A stretch of DNA of 54,441 nt from Blastocatellia bacterium (GTDB lineage: Bacteria; Acidobacteriota; Blastocatellia; RBC074): assembly GCA_016789725.1 (NCBI GenBank), contig JAEUQN010000028.1:1-54441 (forward strand), read 5' to 3'. The notes under the pieces are model-generated. The model did no database searches. It saw only the letters and a program-made list of their open reading frames with translations, and had not been told where the DNA came from. This document shows positions 51,144 to 54,441 of the stretch, in pieces (the stretch's first letter is position 1; each line of letters begins with the position of its first letter). Made by a program: the position numbers and the translations under genes.

Positions 51144-53498
51144 ATGACAGAGGCCGATAAACTTAATACCTCACCAAACAACGGTACCGATAACAAGATG
51201 ATGGAATCCATCGGCGCGGCAAATTCATTGGATTTGCGCCGCGATGGATATGGGCGCGCGTACGGCGTTCAGCAAAACGATGCGCAGGTTCACCTGCGTG
51301 ATTATTGGCGCATTGTGCGGCGACGATTGTGGGTTCCGATCTCAGTGGTTTTGCTGACGGTGACGTTAGTCACGATTTATATGTTGCGTAGTCCTTCGAT
51401 TTTTGAAGGCCAGACCACGGTGCAGATTGATCGGGAAGACACCGCCAGTTTGGATGTGAATTCCAAAGAGCTGAAAATTCTGGGGCCGGAAGATACGCAA
51501 TACATCAATACGCAGCTCAAAAATATCCAAAGCCCGACGACTGCCTATAAAGTGACCAAGGTTCTTGATTTGGAACACAATCAGAAGTTCGTACCGAAAG
51601 GTGGACGTGAGGCGCTGAAAAACGATGTGATTGTGACCAGTGGCGGCGACGAACAACAGGCCGAACGGAATCGGTTGGAACCGTACGTGGAGGCATTGTT
51701 GGAAAAGGTCGAAATTACGCGTTTGCGCGACACCCGATTGATTCAAATCAAATATCGCCACACGGATCGGGAATTAGCCAAAAAGATTACGGACACCTGG
51801 GCCGAAGTCTTCCGCGATGAAAATCTGACAACCCGCAAACAAGGCAATCGTGATACCGCTTCGTTTTTGGAAGATCAGATTTCCAAGGCCAAATTAGAGT
51901 TGATCGGCAGCGAAGAAAAGCTGATGAATTATCGCCGCAACAAGCAGGTGATTGATTTTGGCGAATCCGAAAAAAATACGGTCATCAATCGCCTGGATCA
52001 ATTGAACTCGGAATTGTTGCGGGCCGAAAATGATCGCAAGACTTTACAGGCATTTTATGATCTGAGCCGGACGATTCCCGACATCAGCACCCTGCCGGAA
52101 ATTCAAAAAGACCCGCAGGTACAGGAACTGAGCAAAAAGCTGACCGATCTGAAAGAACAAAAGGCCAAGTTGGATGTGGAATACACACCCGAATGGCCGG
52201 CAGTGAAACAAGTCGCCCAACAGATTGAGGAATTGGAAAGCCAGAAGCGCGCTGCTTACAAGCGCATTCAGACCGCGCTGGAAAATCAATATCGCGCCGC
52301 CGAAGAGCGCGAAAAATTCCTGCGCAAGGCGTTTGATGAACAACGCGGCGAGACCGTAGATCAGCAAAGTCTGGCCGTCAACGCCCGCATGTTGCAACAG
52401 GCCGTAGACACTAACCGCGATCTATACAACAAATTGCTGACGAGTCAAAAGGATGTCACCGTTTCCAGTGCGGGCATCAAAAGCAGCATTCGCATCACCG
52501 ATTATTCCGCGTTGCCGCGCATTCCGGTTGGACCGAAGCGGTTGCAAAATATCCTGTTGAGTTTGTTGTTGTCGTTGGTCGGTGGCGTCGGTCTGGCGTT
52601 GTTTATTGATTACATCAACAACAAGATTGAATCCGTCGAAGACATTGACCGGTATCTGTCTATCCCGGTTTTAGGTGTGATTCCTGTCTTTCCATTAGAA
52701 GGGAAGGAACGCAATCGCGTGATGGGCAGTGGTTCGCAAAAGCAACTTGGCGTGATTGGAACCACCGCCATGAAACCCAGCACGGGAACCGCATTGGTGG
52801 AAGTGGACAATTCTTCTTCCATCGCGGAAAGCTATCGCCAGTTGCGCACCGCCGTCTTATTGTCATCCGCATCGCATGCGCCGCGCACGATTTTAGTCAC
52901 CAGCAGCCAACCCGCCGAAGGTAAAACCACCACCAGCACGAATCTGGCGATTTCGTTATCACAAACGGGCGCTTCCGTCTTAATCGTGGATTGCGATTTA
53001 CGTCGCCCGCGTTTGCACAAAGTATTTGGGGTGAAAAATTCACGCGGTTTATCGAATTACTTATCAGGGACGGGCGAACTGGCTTCGTTGGTGCAACCGG
53101 CGTTACCGAATTTGTTTGTGTTACCGGTTGGGCCATTGCCCCCGAATCCGGCAGAATTGCTCGGTTCCAGCCGCATGAAACAAACAATTGATTTGTTGCA
53201 AGGCAGCTTTGATTATGTCGTGCTGGATTCGCCGCCCGTGGCATCTTTTGCCGACAGTTTGATTTTGTCCGCAATGGTGGAAGGCGTGATTCTGGTCGTC
53301 AAGGCCGGATACACTTCGCGCGAAGTTGCCAACCGCACCAAAACGCATTTACAAACGGTTGGAGCCAAGGTGTTGGGATCGGTGATTAATCACATCAAAT
53401 TGCAACCGCACGATTACTATTACTATTCGACGTATTACAGCCGCTACTACTACCGAGACGAATCCTCCGAATCAAGCGAGGAGAAAATAAAAGATTAA
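51144..53498 (+). CDS. Wzc-like polysaccharide biosynthesis tyrosine autokinase
   Basis: A 784-residue inner-membrane BY-kinase that regulates exopolysaccharide chain length. An N-terminal cytoplasmic arm, a Wzz domain (about 45-120, first membrane helix VPISVVLLTVTLVTIYML), a long coiled coil (about 250-420), and a second membrane helix (ILLSLLLSLVGGVGLALFIDYI) lead into the ATPase domain. Walker A is QPAEGKTTTS with K594, Walker A' VLIVDCDLRRP, Walker B VVLDSPP. The tail is a tyrosine cluster (HDYYYYSTYYSRYYYRD, about 754-770), the autophosphorylation site of this family, followed by a Ser/Glu-rich end. Confidence 0.95.
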   Translation: MTEADKLNTSPNNGTDNKMMESIGAANSLDLRRDGYGRAYGVQQNDAQVHLRDYWRIVRRRLWVPISVVLLTVTLVTIYMLRSPSIFEGQTTVQIDREDTASLDVNSKELKILGPEDTQYINTQLKNIQSPTTAYKVTKVLDLEHNQKFVPKGGREALKNDVIVTSGGDEQQAERNRLEPYVEALLEKVEITRLRDTRLIQIKYRHTDRELAKKITDTWAEVFRDENLTTRKQGNRDTASFLEDQISKAKLELIGSEEKLMNYRRNKQVIDFGESEKNTVINRLDQLNSELLRAENDRKTLQAFYDLSRTIPDISTLPEIQKDPQVQELSKKLTDLKEQKAKLDVEYTPEWPAVKQVAQQIEELESQKRAAYKRIQTALENQYRAAEEREKFLRKAFDEQRGETVDQQSLAVNARMLQQAVDTNRDLYNKLLTSQKDVTVSSAGIKSSIRITDYSALPRIPVGPKRLQNILLSLLLSLVGGVGLALFIDYINNKIESVEDIDRYLSIPVLGVIPVFPLEGKERNRVMGSGSQKQLGVIGTTAMKPSTGTALVEVDNSSSIAESYRQLRTAVLLSSASHAPRTILVTSSQPAEGKTTTSTNLAISLSQTGASVLIVDCDLRRPRLHKVFGVKNSRGLSNYLSGTGELASLVQPALPNLFVLPVGPLPPNPAELLGSSRMKQTIDLLQGSFDYVVLDSPPVASFADSLILSAMVEGVILVVKAGYTSREVANRTKTHLQTVGAKVLGSVINHIKLQPHDYYYYSTYYSRYYYRDESSESSEEKIKD

Positions 53499-54106
53499 TG
53501 CAGTTGACAGTGAGTAGTTCGCAGTTAGCAGTTCACAGTAAATAGTTCACAGTTCGCAGTTGATAGTTCACAGTTCATAGCACCATGAACCACGAACGAA
53601 TGACGGCGAAGGATAGAACAAGAAAATGATTTTCCGAACAAAACCCCGAAGGGGTGAGAAGAAAATAGCCCAGGGTAAAGGCGTTAGCCGCAACCCTGGG
53701 AACAGTGATGGAAACATCCAAGCCCTGAAAGGGCGACAGACGCAGCAATGTTATTCGGATATTTGTTTTCTCAAAAACTATCACCCCGCGAACGAACCAC
53801 TGCGAACCACGAACTAAATACTGCGAACTAGAAAAAAACAGTTCTTTTCTTGTCGGCTCTCGACAACCCTTTAATAACCACTGAGAGCCGACGATGATGC
53901 TGCCTCGGCATGAGGTTTCCATAAAGATCGGGGTTCGGTGTGTCAAAGGCTCGCTTGACGAGTCCGGTCTGACCTGCCGCTTCACGAATTATTGGCTCAC
54001 GTTCATTCGCTTTTGCGGTGTTCTGCGCATTTTCCATGCGTCGCATCGGTCAAGGCGGATGTGGCTCTTGATCATTTGTGGCAATTCGTGTAATTCGTGG
54101 CACATC
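53499..54106. other. Gene-free repeat region of 608 bases
   Basis: It contains, in order, an irregular array of AGTTCACAGT-type units (53501-53580), a three-hairpin element (about 53644-53734), the complement of the outer units (53790-53830), and a 10-bp inverted repeat (53852-53861 with 53883-53892). A minus-strand frame of 72 codons (54046-53828) with protein-like composition covers the last part; its reality is unclear. No convincing gene was found. Confidence 0.7.
53501..53830. repeat. Nested repeat: AGTTCACAGT array flanking a three-hairpin element
   Basis: Outer arms TAGTTCGCAGT (53515-53525) and ACTGCGAACTA (53820-53830) are perfect complements. GAACCACGAAC occurs as a direct repeat at 53587-53597 and 53804-53814 on either side of the inner element. 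Inside are CCCCGAAGGGG (53644-53654), CCCAGGGT with ACCCTGGG (53669-53676 with 53693-53700) and GCCCTGAAAGGGC (53722-53734), three short GC-rich hairpins in a fixed order. This looks like one element inserted into another. Confidence 0.75.
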
Positions 54107-54441
54107 ATGCCTATTTCATTACTCGATTTGCAGGCGCAACTTGCGCCCATTCGTCACGAAATCAACGCCGCAATCCAGCGTGTATTGGATTCCGGTGTTT
54201 TTATTTTGGGGCCAGAGGTCGAAGCGCTCGAAGCCGAAATCGCAGCCTATTACCATTTCCGTTTTGGCATTGGCGTTACGTCGGGTACAGATGCGTTACT
54301 GGTTGCACTGATGGCGTGTGACCTGAAACCCGGCGACGAAGTCATCACCACGCCGTTCAGCTTTTTTGCGACCGCCGGTTCGATTGCGCGATTAGGGGCC
54401 AAGCCCGTTTTCATAGACATCGAACCCGACAGCTTCAATCT
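54107..54441 (+). CDS. DegT/DnrJ/EryC1/StrS aminotransferase (start only)
   Basis: The first 111 residues of a PLP-dependent sugar aminotransferase; the gene runs off the window. Family features visible: the N-terminal LLDLQAQLAPIRHEINAAIQRVLDSG (about 5-30), FILGPEVEALEAEIAAYY, and the cofactor-phosphate region GVTSGTDALLVAL (about 57-69), followed by GDEVITTPFSFFATAGSI and AKPVFIDI. The PLP lysine lies beyond the window. Such enzymes make amino-sugars for exopolysaccharide or O-antigen, which fits the Wza/Wzc neighbours. Confidence 0.92.
   Translation, partial: MPISLLDLQAQLAPIRHEINAAIQRVLDSGVFILGPEVEALEAEIAAYYHFRFGIGVTSGTDALLVALMACDLKPGDEVITTPFSFFATAGSIARLGAKPVFIDIEPDSFN

Noticed and set aside
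53501..53580. Possible CRISPR array
   Set aside because: Units are about 10 bases, irregular and without unique spacers of constant length; it is a simple repeat array.

Overview
The window looks like chromosomal DNA of a member of the Acidobacteriota, most likely a Blastocatellia-type organism. This is an inference from gene content: secreted S9 and M14 peptidases with TolB-like propellers, a BNR/sortilin-type propeller protein, a dnaK-hsp20-dnaJ-hspR chaperone cluster, DUF2157/GDYXXLXY and SYLF proteins, and many intergenic hairpin repeats. No rRNA, tRNA, CRISPR array, phage gene or transposase gene was seen. Both ends cut through genes: a GH3 glycosidase on the left and a DegT-type aminotransferase on the right.

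Region 1 (1-23.4 kb) is mostly secreted catabolic and envelope proteins. It holds a GH3 enzyme, a sorbosone/glucose-dehydrogenase-like propeller, an M14 carboxypeptidase, a peroxiredoxin-like protein whose active-site codon is an in-frame TGA (best read as selenocysteine), a serine beta-lactamase-like protein, a PLP-dependent lyase, four S9 prolyl-oligopeptidase-type peptidases, a putative Rossmann-fold secreted protein, a Vps62/NPP1-like protein and a 1070-residue BNR propeller protein. The peptidases together suggest an extracytoplasmic peptide-scavenging module. A 23-codon remnant of an amidohydrolase gene lies between two S9 genes.

Region 2 (23.4-31.4 kb) holds a membrane protein, an ABC-2 polysaccharide-export permease without its ATPase, then on the minus strand dnaK, hsp20, dnaJ and hspR, followed by an AI-2E-type permease gene overlapping pgsA. 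A near-consensus sigma70 promoter lies upstream of dnaK and is overlapped by a HAIR-like inverted repeat, the operator type bound by HspR. This suggests an autoregulated heat-shock operon.

Region 3 (31.4-49.5 kb) holds mostly envelope and housekeeping functions: a PPP phosphatase, small membrane proteins (one only 59 residues), an esterase divergent from a GntR regulator, a DUF2157-GDYXXLXY-acyltransferase operon, a tandem SYLF pair with an M15 peptidase, a ClC chloride channel, a P1-nuclease/phospholipase-C-like protein and a TPR protein.

Region 4 (49.5-54.4 kb) begins an exopolysaccharide locus: a long leader, a Wza-like export protein, a Wzc-like tyrosine autokinase with a tyrosine-rich tail, a 600-base repeat-rich gap, and a sugar aminotransferase.

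A second theme is a set of intergenic inverted repeats with short-period arms. They often begin or end within a few bases of a stop codon. One family (three copies at 13.3, 25.5 and 33.7 kb) has a shared core. The strongest single finding is the putative selenoprotein at 5888-6484, with a bacterial SECIS-like hairpin just after the TGA.
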